Shown: positions 1 through 5,196 of the stretch, one piece after another
Numbering within the stretch: position 1 is the first letter of the stretch
Layout: every line of letters begins with the position of its first letter
Assembly (NCBI GenBank): GCA_018711985.1
Contig: DVHS01000109.1
Span: 1 to 5,196, forward strand
Source: Egerieenecus merdigallinarum
GTDB lineage: Bacteria; Bacillota; Clostridia; Christensenellales; Aristaeellaceae
Direction: 5' to 3'
Length of the DNA: 5,196 nt
Made by a program: the position numbers and the translations under genes
The notes under the pieces: generated by a model
Database searches by the model: none
What the model was told of the DNA's origin: nothing
What the model saw: the letters and a program-made list of their open reading frames with translations, nothing else

Positions 1-378
1 AACTGGATCTTTTATACGGAATTCTTTGATGAGTTTCATCGTGACGCTCCCGAGGGTGCGGATGCGCTGCTGCGGCTGTGCGAATTTTTCGAGAAGCACC
101 GGGAGTTTTACCGCAACGCGCTGCGCCAGCAGGGACAGGATTCTTTTTATGAATATCTGGGGCAGGTCATCGCGCCGGTTATTTCCAACCGCCTGGCTCC
201 GTATTTCTCCACTGATCCTCACCGGGAATTCTACACGGACTTAATCATGCACATTTACCGGGACGCCATTGTGCGCTGGGTGATGGAGCAGGAAAATATT
301 CCCGCGCAAACCTTTGTGCAGCTCATGTACAGGGCGGCCCTGGTATTGGGAAAAATCGCTTTGCCGCAATCATTTTAA
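1..378 (+). CDS. TetR/AcrR-family transcriptional regulator, C-terminal part (5' truncated)
   Basis: The reading frame is open from the first base and ends at TAA 376-378, giving 125 residues with no start in view; the gene begins before the window. The translation is a mostly helical, aromatic-rich domain: it opens NWIFYTEFFDEF, has FFEKHREFYRNAL at about residues 31-43, and later HIYRDAIVRWVMEQENIPAQTF, followed by a final hydrophobic helix. The pattern of a helix with 'EFYRNAL', then a 'YxxAIVRWVxE' helix and a short proline-containing turn, resembles the ligand-binding and dimerisation domain of TetR regulators of the DhaS-like type (TetR_C_8 class). In that family the N-terminal helix-turn-helix binds an operator and the C-terminal half senses a small molecule. 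The HTH is outside the window, so the assignment rests on the C-terminal pattern only. Ligand and targets cannot be told; the SH3b gene downstream in the same direction is a possible but unproven target. Confidence 0.72.
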   Translation, partial: NWIFYTEFFDEFHRDAPEGADALLRLCEFFEKHREFYRNALRQQGQDSFYEYLGQVIAPVISNRLAPYFSTDPHREFYTDLIMHIYRDAIVRWVMEQENIPAQTFVQLMYRAALVLGKIALPQSF

Positions 379-390
379 AAAACCTTTTGC

Positions 391-424
391 TTTCCACCCT
401 TTGGATGGGATGGAAACCTTTTCC
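391..424 (+). terminator. Possible weak terminator or leader hairpin after the TetR gene
   Basis: TTTCCA at 391-396 pairs exactly with TGGAAA at 411-416, and CCC at 397-399 pairs with GGG at 407-409 leaving A410 bulged. This makes a 9-bp stem with a 7-base loop, 13 bases after the TetR stop codon. It is followed by CCTTTTCCCC, a poor U-tract, so as an intrinsic terminator it would be weak. It may instead be part of the leader of the downstream SH3b gene. The stem is seen directly; the function is inferred. Confidence 0.4.
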
Positions 425-451
425 CCTTCCGTTGCATAGGTACAAGGGGGG
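421..451 (+). other. Inverted repeat upstream of the SH3b gene
   Basis: CCCCTT at 423-428 pairs with AAGGGG at 444-449, and T421-T422 can add two G-U pairs with G450-G451, leaving a 15-base loop at 429-443. A shorter stem (CACC 461-464 with GGTG 469-472) lies between this and the ribosome binding site. The stretch 379-488 has no open frame of note and I could not find a convincing -35/-10 promoter in it, so the SH3b gene may be read through from upstream or use a promoter I do not recognise. Confidence 0.3.
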
Positions 452-472
452 CATGAATCCCACCCTGGGGTG

Positions 473-478
473 AAGGAG
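473..478 (+). promoter_or_regulatory. Ribosome binding site of the SH3b gene
   Basis: AAGGAG lies 10 bases before ATG 489. An ATG at 481 is in another frame, too close to the site, and does not lead into the signal peptide, so 489 is the better start. Confidence 0.7.
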
Positions 479-488
479 AGATGAGCGT

Positions 489-1652
489 ATGTTCCGTTCA
501 GCGTCACGAAAATTATGGGGAATATGGGTGCTGGCGCTGCTATTGTTGCTTCCCTGCTTGCCGGCCAAGGCCGCAACGGCCATTGGCTATGGTGTTGTGG
601 AAAACAGCAGCTATGTCAATTTAAGAAGTCAGCCAACCCAGAGCAGCACGCGGCTGGGATATTATCAGCCGGGGGTGTGGGTGGAAATCACCGGGGAGAG
701 CGACAACTGGTATTCGGTCAACGGCCCGGATGGCAAGAGCGGCTGGATGAGCAAAAACTTTATCCGCGTGGAGCCCGACGTGGTGCAGGCGGTAGGCATT
801 GTGACCAATCCCCTGGAGCGGGGATATCTCAACCTGCGGCAAACGCCCAGTTACAGCGGCCGCGTGCTGGACTACTATTACAACGGGGTGCCCTGCACGT
901 TGCAGGGCTTGAACAACGGCTGGTACCAGGTGAATGTGGACGGGAAAACCGGCTACTTCCGCTCGGAGTATATCCGTCAGCACTATTGGGTAGGCAGCGA
1001 TAAGGTTGCCACCATCCAAACGCCCAATAATACCGGCCTGAACCTGCGTACAGGCCCGGGCACTGGCTACACCTCCCTCAAGCAGTTCAAGGGCGGAAGT
1101 TACGTAATGGTGCTGCAAAAGGGCACCGATTGGTGGAAGGTTTCAGTGGACGGCTACGTGGGCTTCATGAGCGCCTCGTTCCTGCGGGATGGAGTCATCA
1201 AGCCCTCCTTCAGCACCGGTTCCTCCACGCCTTCCCAGAACAAGGGCTATGGCATTGTGACCAATCCCCGGTCCAACCAGGTGCTGAACTTGCGGGAGAG
1301 CGCCTCCACCACCAGCAAGGTGATTTCCCAGCACGGTAACGGCACACGGGTGACCATACTGGGGCAGGGCACCGAATGGTGCAAGGTGCGGGTGGATCGC
1401 ACGGGCAAGGAAGGGTATATGATGACCAAATACCTTACCCTGTATAACCTGCCCAGCGTTCCCACCATGACGGTCAACCATCCAAAGCACTCCTTTGTAA
1501 ACCTGCGCAGCACACCCAGCATGTCGGGAAACCAGATCTACGCGCGCATGCCTCATGGCGCGGTGGTAACGGTGCTGATTCCCGGTGACGACTGGGCCAA
1601 GGTCAACTACAACGGATACACGGGGTATGCGGTGACCTATTTCCTCAAATGA
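489..1652 (+). CDS. Secreted protein with five SH3b-like domains
   Basis: The 387-residue product starts with a typical Sec signal peptide: basic MFRSASRK, a leucine-rich core at residues 13-21, and a likely signal peptidase I site after AKA at 26-28. C23 is preceded by proline, so it is not a lipobox. The rest is five bacterial SH3 (SH3b, SH3_3-type) domains at roughly residues 33-93, 102-163, 173-233, 253-317 and 327-386. Each has the hallmark (V/L)NLR strand (43-46, 114-117, 184-187, 266-269, 337-340), a tryptophan about 28-32 residues later (W74, W145, W215/W216, W297, W369) and a closing G-Y/F/W-(M/V/F) strand. A Ser/Thr-rich linker at about 234-252 splits the array 3+2. In known proteins SH3b domains bind peptidoglycan or wall peptides and usually accompany a hydrolase; here no amidase, NlpC/P60 or other catalytic domain is present. 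It probably acts outside the membrane as a wall-binding protein, but its exact role is unknown. ATG 489 is preceded by AAGGAG, and a terminator-like hairpin follows the stop. Confidence 0.9.
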   Translation: MFRSASRKLWGIWVLALLLLLPCLPAKAATAIGYGVVENSSYVNLRSQPTQSSTRLGYYQPGVWVEITGESDNWYSVNGPDGKSGWMSKNFIRVEPDVVQAVGIVTNPLERGYLNLRQTPSYSGRVLDYYYNGVPCTLQGLNNGWYQVNVDGKTGYFRSEYIRQHYWVGSDKVATIQTPNNTGLNLRTGPGTGYTSLKQFKGGSYVMVLQKGTDWWKVSVDGYVGFMSASFLRDGVIKPSFSTGSSTPSQNKGYGIVTNPRSNQVLNLRESASTTSKVISQHGNGTRVTILGQGTEWCKVRVDRTGKEGYMMTKYLTLYNLPSVPTMTVNHPKHSFVNLRSTPSMSGNQIYARMPHGAVVTVLIPGDDWAKVNYNGYTGYAVTYFLK

Positions 1653-1669
1653 GCTTGCACCGCCGGAAC

Positions 1670-1709
1670 AAGGGCCGGCCGCCCAGGGCATGGGTGGCGC
1701 GGCCCTTTT
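1670..1709 (+). terminator. Rho-independent terminator after the SH3b gene
   Basis: AAGGGCC at 1670-1676 pairs with GGCCCTT at 1701-1707. G1677 pairs with C1700, and CGCC at 1680-1683 pairs with GGCG at 1696-1699, with G1678-C1679 bulged. The hairpin is very GC-rich, begins 17 bases after the SH3b stop codon and runs into TTTT 1706-1709, then GCTTTG. The U-run is short, but the position just after one gene and before the promoter of the next supports a terminator. Confidence 0.7.
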
Positions 1710-1741
1710 GCTTTGCGGCAGGTGAGATGCGGGCTTTTGCG

Positions 1742-1770
1742 TTGCGTTTCCGGGAAGAATGCATTATAAT
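1742..1770 (+). promoter_or_regulatory. SigA-type promoter for the prmA-rsmE-mtaB-HIT cluster
   Basis: A perfect -10 hexamer TATAAT at 1765-1770 is separated by 17 bases from TTGCGT at 1742-1747, which keeps the TTG of the consensus -35. Transcription would start near 1777, giving a leader of only about 23 bases. It sits between the terminator of the preceding gene and the strong prmA ribosome binding site, which makes it the likely promoter of the downstream cluster. The -35 is weak (3 of 6), and there is no extended -10. Confidence 0.72.
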
Positions 1771-1784
1771 ACCAAGAAGCACAC

Positions 1785-1791
1785 AAGGAGG
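1785..1791 (+). promoter_or_regulatory. Strong ribosome binding site of prmA
   Basis: AAGGAGG, a perfect match to the anti-Shine-Dalgarno sequence, ends 8 bases before ATG 1800. ATGs at 1792 and 1795 are in another frame and too close to the site, so this fixes 1800 as the start. Confidence 0.85.
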
Positions 1792-1799
1792 ATGATGGC

Positions 1800-2747
1800 A
1801 TGGACTGGATAGAGGTCAAGGTACACACAACCACGGCGGGCGCGGATCTGGTATCGGAGCAGTTGATGCAGGAGGGCGCCACGGGCACCATGGTGGAGGA
1901 TCGGGCAGATGTGCCGGACCCGGATAAGCCCACGGGCTACTGGGAGATGATCGACCCGGATCTCATCCAGCACATGCCGGAGGATGTGGTGGTACACGCG
2001 TGGTTTGAGCCGGATCACCGGTATGCGGACCGGATGCAGGCCTTGCGGGACCGGTTGGAGCAGTGGCAGCGCATGGAGCTGGGCATGGACCTGGGCAGCC
2101 TGGATGTTGAAACCCAGGATGTGAAGGAAGAGGACTGGGCAGAAGTGTGGAAACGCTTCTACAAGCCATTCCATGCGGGGAAGACCCTGGTGGTCAAGCC
2201 TACCTGGGAGAGCTATACGCCGCAGGAGGGGGACCGAATCATTGAGATTGACCCCGGCATGGCCTTTGGTTCGGGAACCCATGAGACCACATCCATGTGC
2301 CTGGGCTTCCTGGAGGATTATCTGACGCCTGGCGCCCGGGTTATTGACGTGGGTACGGGCAGCGGCATTCTGGCCATTGGGGCGGCGCTGCTGGGGGCCG
2401 GAAAGGTGCTGGCCATTGATATTGATCCCACCGCGGTGAAGGTTGCCCGGGAAAACGTGGCCCATAACCACCTGGAGGAGAAAATTCAATGCGTGCAGGG
2501 AGACCTGCTGGAGCAACGGGCAGAGCAATGCGACCTGTGCGTGGCGAACATCATTGCCGACGTAATTTGCGGCTTTGCCGCACCGCTCCAGGAGCACATC
2601 GTTCCCGGGGGATTGTTCGTATGCTCGGGCATCATCCGGGAGCGGGAGCAGGACGTGCTGGATGCCCTGCAGCAGGCGGGCTATGAGCTGGTGGAGGAGC
2701 GTAAAAAGGGCGAATGGGTGGCGATGATCAGCAGGAGGCCCGCCTGA
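1800..2747 (+). CDS. prmA: Ribosomal protein L11 methyltransferase
   Basis: PrmA uses S-adenosylmethionine to methylate amino groups of ribosomal protein L11 in the cytoplasm. The 315-residue product has the usual family length. Residues 1-100 form the N-terminal L11-recognition domain (opening MDWIEVKVHT). A linker with EEDWAEVWKRFYKPF at 110-124 follows, and then the methyltransferase domain. The signature DPGMAFGSGTHETT is at 151-164, SAM motif I DVGTGSG at 183-189, the acidic end of strand 2 (IDIDP) at 206-210, and the catalytic-region VANII at 248-252. GTGSG takes the place of the GCGSG found in some relatives; this is a common variant and the glycines are intact. PrmA is dispensable in bacteria where it has been tested. 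The gene follows a SigA-type promoter and a perfect ribosome binding site, and its stop codon overlaps the next start by one base, so translation is probably coupled to rsmE. Confidence 0.97.
   Translation: MDWIEVKVHTTTAGADLVSEQLMQEGATGTMVEDRADVPDPDKPTGYWEMIDPDLIQHMPEDVVVHAWFEPDHRYADRMQALRDRLEQWQRMELGMDLGSLDVETQDVKEEDWAEVWKRFYKPFHAGKTLVVKPTWESYTPQEGDRIIEIDPGMAFGSGTHETTSMCLGFLEDYLTPGARVIDVGTGSGILAIGAALLGAGKVLAIDIDPTAVKVARENVAHNHLEEKIQCVQGDLLEQRAEQCDLCVANIIADVICGFAAPLQEHIVPGGLFVCSGIIREREQDVLDALQQAGYELVEERKKGEWVAMISRRPA
2733..2738 (+). promoter_or_regulatory. Ribosome binding site of rsmE inside the end of prmA
   Basis: AGGAGG within the last prmA codons ends 8 bases before ATG 2747. It decides the start: an in-frame start further up at 2714 (GTG) has no such site and would add 11 residues that do not fit the family. 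Confidence 0.85.
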
Positions 2748-3487
2748 TGCACCGCTTTTTTGTGGATGATGCCGGCTTTCAGGGGGAAGTGGTCTGCCTG
2801 GAGGAAACGGACGCCCGGCATGCCCGGCGGGTGCTTCGCCTGCGGCCGGGGGAAGAAGTTGTTCTGATGGATGGGGCGCGGCGCTTCCGCGGGGAGATCC
2901 TGGACGGGGCAGGGGAAGCGGTTGCCTGCCGCTTGCTGGAGGAACTGCCCTCCACGGAGCCGGCGCTGCGGATTACCCTGTTTCAGGGCCTGCCCAAGGC
3001 GGAAAAAATGGAGCTGATTATTCAAAAGCTCACGGAACTGGGGGCGGTGTCCGTGGTACCCGTGGCCATGGAGCGCTGCGTTGCGCGCCTCACGGAGAAG
3101 GACGGGGAGAAGAAGCGGGAGCGCTGGCAGAAAATCGCCCGGGAAGCGGCCAAGCAGTCCGGCAGGACGGTGGTTCCCCGGGTGGAGGCGCCCCTGCGCT
3201 TTGAGGAGATGCTTCGGCGGCTGGATGGCTTTGAGGCGGTGCTGACCCCATGGGAGGAGGCGCAAGGCTACGGCCTGCGCCGCTTTAGCCAGCAATGGCC
3301 TCAGGTGCGGAATCTGGCCCTGATTGTGGGTCCGGAAGGCGGCATGAGCCCGGAGGAAGTAACGCGGATGGAGAAGGCCGGCGCGCGGCCGGTAACCCTG
3401 GGGCCACGCATTTTGCGCACGGAAACGGCTGGCCTGGCAGCCGTGGCGGCGTTGCTGGCCCTGTATGGGGATATGGATCAAACATGA
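2747..3487 (+). CDS. rsmE: 16S rRNA (uracil(1498)-N(3))-methyltransferase
   Basis: RsmE methylates N3 of U1498 in helix 44 of 16S rRNA, near the decoding site, using SAM. I chose ATG 2747 because AGGAGG lies 8 bases upstream and the protein then opens MHRFFVDD, the usual RsmE N-terminus. The 246 residues match family length. Residues 1-70 are the PUA-like RNA-binding domain (HARRVLRLRPGEEV at 25-38). The rest is a SPOUT (trefoil knot) methyltransferase domain: QGLPKAEKMELIIQKLTELG at 80-99, the conserved MERCVAR at 108-114, KIAREAAKQSGR at 129-140, VGPEGG at 194-199, and the knot motif LGPRILRTETA at 218-228, where SAM binds. The start overlaps the prmA stop (TGATG), and mtaB follows after 15 bases, in line with a single operon. 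No key residue appears to be missing. Confidence 0.97.
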   Translation: MHRFFVDDAGFQGEVVCLEETDARHARRVLRLRPGEEVVLMDGARRFRGEILDGAGEAVACRLLEELPSTEPALRITLFQGLPKAEKMELIIQKLTELGAVSVVPVAMERCVARLTEKDGEKKRERWQKIAREAAKQSGRTVVPRVEAPLRFEEMLRRLDGFEAVLTPWEEAQGYGLRRFSQQWPQVRNLALIVGPEGGMSPEEVTRMEKAGARPVTLGPRILRTETAGLAAVAALLALYGDMDQT

Positions 3488-3491
3488 AATC

Positions 3492-3497
3492 GGGGGA
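3492..3497 (+). promoter_or_regulatory. Weak ribosome binding site of mtaB
   Basis: GGGGGA is a purine run 5 bases before the TTG at 3503. Match and spacing are poorer than for prmA and rsmE. Together with the TTG start, this suggests that mtaB is translated less strongly. Confidence 0.5.
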
Positions 3498-3502
3498 AGA
3501 AA

Positions 3503-4795
3503 TTGCGGACAGTTGCTTTTCATACCTTGGGTTGCAAGGTGAACCAATATGATACCCAGGCCATGCTGGAATGCTTTCAGGCTGCGGGCTATACGGTGGT
3601 CCCCTTTGAGGGGCCGGCGGATGTATATGTGCTGAACACCTGCACCGTAACCGGCACCGGGGACAAGAAATCCATGCAGCTGACCCGGCGGCTGCGGCGG
3701 GAGCATCCGGACAGCCACATCGTGCTCTGCGGATGCCTGGCGCAGCGCAAGGGCGAGGAACTGCTGTCCACCGGCGCGCGGCTGGTGCTGGGCACGCAGC
3801 GCCGGGCAGAAGTGGTGGAGCTGCTGGAGCGCGCCATTAGAGAAAAACGTCAGCTGTGCACGGTGGAGGCGTTGACGCAGGCGCCCTTTGAGCGGCTGAA
3901 CATCACCGGACAGCAGGAACATACCCGTGCGACGCTGAAAATCCAGGAGGGATGCAATAACCATTGTACCTATTGCATCATTCCCAGCGTGCGGGGACCC
4001 ATACGTTCCCGGCCCCTGGAGGAGATCCGCCAGGAAGCGGAGCGCTTGGCCGGGGCGGGATTTTCCGAGCTGGTGCTCACGGGCATACACCTATCCAGCT
4101 ATGGCCGGGATGTGGAGGAGCGTCCCACCCTGCTGGACGCCATTGCCCAGGTGCAGGCGGTGCCACAGGTGCGGCGCATCCGTCTGGGCAGCCTGGAGCC
4201 TACCATCGCCACGCCATCGTTTGCATCCCGGCTGAAGGAGCTGGACAAGGTGTGCCCGCAGTTTCACTTGGCCCTGCAAAGCGGTTCGGATACCGTGCTG
4301 GCCCGTATGGCCCGGCGGTATAATACGGAAATGTATCTGACCGGTGTGGAGAACCTTCGCCGGGAATTTCCGGAGGCAGCCTTTACCACGGACATCCTTA
4401 CAGGATTCCCTGGGGAAACGGAGGAGGAGTATGCCCAGACCCGCCACATGATCGAAGCGGTGGGATTTGCAAAAATCCATGTGTTCCCCTATTCGCGCAG
4501 GGAAGGAACCAAGGCAGCGGCCATGCCCGGCCAGCTGTCCAACGCGCAGAAGGAACAGCGTGCCCGGGAGCTGATTGCCCTGGGAGAGGCCGTGGGACGC
4601 CGGTACCGGGAAGGATTTGTGGGCCGGGAGGTCGAAGTATTACTGGAAGAGCCGCTGCCCAACGGGGCATGGGTAGGGTATACGCCCGAGTACCTGCGTG
4701 TGGAGCTTCCCTGCCGGAACGGCGCCCAGGGGCAATACCGCCGGATACGCGCAGCCGCGTGCACGGAGGATGGGCTGCTGGGCGAAGAAATGTGA
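3503..4795 (+). CDS. mtaB: tRNA t6A37 methylthiotransferase
   Basis: MtaB is a radical-SAM enzyme that adds a methylthio group at C2 of threonylcarbamoyladenosine-37, giving ms2t6A in certain tRNAs (known for tRNA-Lys) and helping decoding. The product is 430 residues. The N-terminal UPF0004 domain (about 1-115) opens RTVAFHTLGCKVNQYDTQAM and carries the cluster cysteines C11, C47 and C78 (in CGCLAQ). The radical SAM core has C151-x3-C155-x2-C158 in QEGCNNHCTYCIIPSVRG, so both [4Fe-4S] clusters can form. Residues from about 371 form the TRAM-like RNA-binding end, which is only weakly recognisable. The MtaB type, rather than MiaB or RimO, is suggested by the HTLGCKVNQY opening and by the gene order. 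An in-frame stop at 3485-3487 (also the rsmE stop) leaves TTG 3503 as the only usual start codon before the conserved N-terminus, so the gene must begin with TTG or a rarer codon. Confidence 0.95.
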   Translation: MRTVAFHTLGCKVNQYDTQAMLECFQAAGYTVVPFEGPADVYVLNTCTVTGTGDKKSMQLTRRLRREHPDSHIVLCGCLAQRKGEELLSTGARLVLGTQRRAEVVELLERAIREKRQLCTVEALTQAPFERLNITGQQEHTRATLKIQEGCNNHCTYCIIPSVRGPIRSRPLEEIRQEAERLAGAGFSELVLTGIHLSSYGRDVEERPTLLDAIAQVQAVPQVRRIRLGSLEPTIATPSFASRLKELDKVCPQFHLALQSGSDTVLARMARRYNTEMYLTGVENLRREFPEAAFTTDILTGFPGETEEEYAQTRHMIEAVGFAKIHVFPYSRREGTKAAAMPGQLSNAQKEQRARELIALGEAVGRRYREGFVGREVEVLLEEPLPNGAWVGYTPEYLRVELPCRNGAQGQYRRIRAAACTEDGLLGEEM

Positions 4796-4817
4796 ACTTT
4801 TTATGACATGGCATGAA

Positions 4818-4839
4818 AGCGGCGGCTTGGGCCGTTGCT
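4818..4839 (+). other. Hairpin between mtaB and the HIT gene
   Basis: AGCGGCGGC at 4818-4826 pairs along its whole length with GCCGTTGCT at 4831-4839 (7 Watson-Crick and 2 G-U pairs), around the 4-base loop TTGG. No T-run follows, so it is not a standard terminator; the T-run at 4798-4802 lies before it. It ends 8 bases before the ribosome binding site of the next gene. It could be a processing or stability element or affect translation; this is inference. Confidence 0.45.
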
Positions 4840-4847
4840 ATGAATGG

Positions 4848-4853
4848 AAAGGA
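4848..4853 (+). promoter_or_regulatory. Ribosome binding site of the HIT gene
   Basis: AAAGGA lies 10 bases before ATG 4864. It favours that start over the in-frame ATG at 4840, which directly abuts a hairpin and has no good site upstream. Confidence 0.55.
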
Positions 4854-4863
4854 TGCGAACCAC

Positions 4864-5196
4864 ATGGAAAACTGTTTGTTCTGCAAGATTATCAGCGGAG
4901 AGATTCCTTCCACCAAAGTGTATGAAGATGACTTTGTGTATGCCTTCCGGGATATCAATCCCCAGGCGCCTACCCATGTGCTGGTGATTCCCAAGACCCA
5001 TGTATCCTCCCTGGGTGAAACGGACGGTCTGACAGATCAGCAGCTGGCGGCATGCCTTCGGGCCTGCGGAAAGGTAGCGGAAATGGAGGGCCTGAAGGAA
5101 ACTGGCTTCCGCGTGGTGTCCAACTGCGGAAAGGACGCATGCCAGTCGGTGGGGCATCTGCACTTTCATGTGCTTGGGGGACGTTCCATGAAGGAG
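4864..5196 (+). CDS. HIT-family (histidine triad) nucleotide-binding protein, 3' truncated
   Basis: The frame is open to the window end, giving 111 residues. HIT proteins of this length normally end only a few residues after the point reached, so almost all of the protein is present. They bind nucleotides and hydrolyse AMP-amide bonds (HinT-type phosphoramidase) or related dinucleotides in the cytoplasm. The N-terminus MENCLFCKIISGEIPS is typical of the family, with C4 and C7 in a CxxC pair that binds zinc in some members. HVLVIPKTH is at 38-46. The histidine triad HLHFHVL is at 98-104 (H98, H100, H102), the last being the expected nucleophile, in the context GHLHFHVLGGR. An in-frame ATG at 4840 would add 8 residues not typical of the family. 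The gene follows mtaB after 68 bases, the usual order in Firmicutes; rpsU commonly comes next. The exact substrate cannot be told. Confidence 0.95.
   Translation, partial: MENCLFCKIISGEIPSTKVYEDDFVYAFRDINPQAPTHVLVIPKTHVSSLGETDGLTDQQLAACLRACGKVAEMEGLKETGFRVVSNCGKDACQSVGHLHFHVLGGRSMKE

Noticed and set aside
489..576. Lipoprotein signal at C23 of the SH3b protein
   Set aside because: The residue before C23 is proline and the surrounding LLPC does not fit a lipobox; the AKA site at 26-28 fits signal peptidase I.
1764..2597. An open frame of 277 codons on the - strand opposite prmA
   Set aside because: It is a shadow of prmA. The composition is antisense-like, and it would begin inside prmA and run through the promoter region with no ribosome binding site of note.
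3295..3552. A + strand frame crossing the rsmE-mtaB junction, with an ATG at 3484 that could look like the mtaB start
   Set aside because: The ATG at 3484 is in a different frame from mtaB and that frame stops shortly after, so it cannot be the mtaB start. I considered a frameshift, but the TTG start explains the gene without one.
2681..4090. A long open frame of 469 codons on the - strand, opposite rsmE and mtaB
   Set aside because: It lies entirely over two well-supported genes. Its translation is rich in H, P, R, Q and G as expected of the antisense of GC-rich coding DNA, and it shows no recognisable domain.
4840..4866. In-frame ATG at 4840 as an earlier start of the HIT gene
   Set aside because: It lacks a good ribosome binding site, directly abuts a hairpin, and would add eight residues before the typical MENCxFC opening.

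Overview
The window looks like a chromosomal segment of a GC-rich member of the Firmicutes, probably a Clostridia-type bacterium. This is inferred from the gene order prmA-rsmE-mtaB-HIT, which is typical of that phylum (usually next to the dnaK/dnaJ heat-shock genes and followed by rpsU), from strong AAGGAGG-type ribosome binding sites, and from a SigA-type promoter. A species cannot be named from the sequence alone. All genes lie on the + strand.

Layout: (1) 1-378 is the C-terminal part of a TetR/AcrR-type regulator whose DNA-binding domain lies before the window. (2) 379-488 is a non-coding stretch with inverted repeats, one of which may end the regulator's transcript and some of which may belong to the leader of the next gene. 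(3) 489-1652 encodes a secreted protein made almost entirely of five SH3b-like domains, with no catalytic domain. (4) 1653-1799 holds a GC-rich terminator hairpin, then a promoter (TTGCGT-17-TATAAT) and a strong ribosome binding site. (5) 1800-5196 is a compact cluster: prmA (ribosomal protein L11 methyltransferase), rsmE (16S rRNA U1498 methyltransferase; start overlaps the prmA stop by one base), mtaB (tRNA t6A37 methylthiotransferase; TTG start) and a HIT-family nucleotide-binding protein cut off by the window end only a few residues before its expected C-terminus.

The cluster modifies three parts of the translation machinery: a ribosomal protein, 16S rRNA and tRNA. The HIT protein is a customary neighbour, probably a nucleotide phosphoramidase or hydrolase. 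Here the cluster appears to have its own promoter and to be separated from any upstream heat-shock genes by the SH3b gene and the TetR gene. The first two genes have no evident functional link to the translation genes.

I found no mobile element, CRISPR array, tRNA or rRNA, and nothing that clearly qualifies as a new biological system. The points most worth a second look are the all-SH3b surface protein and its possibly structured leader, the hairpin between mtaB and the HIT gene, and the rare TTG start of mtaB.
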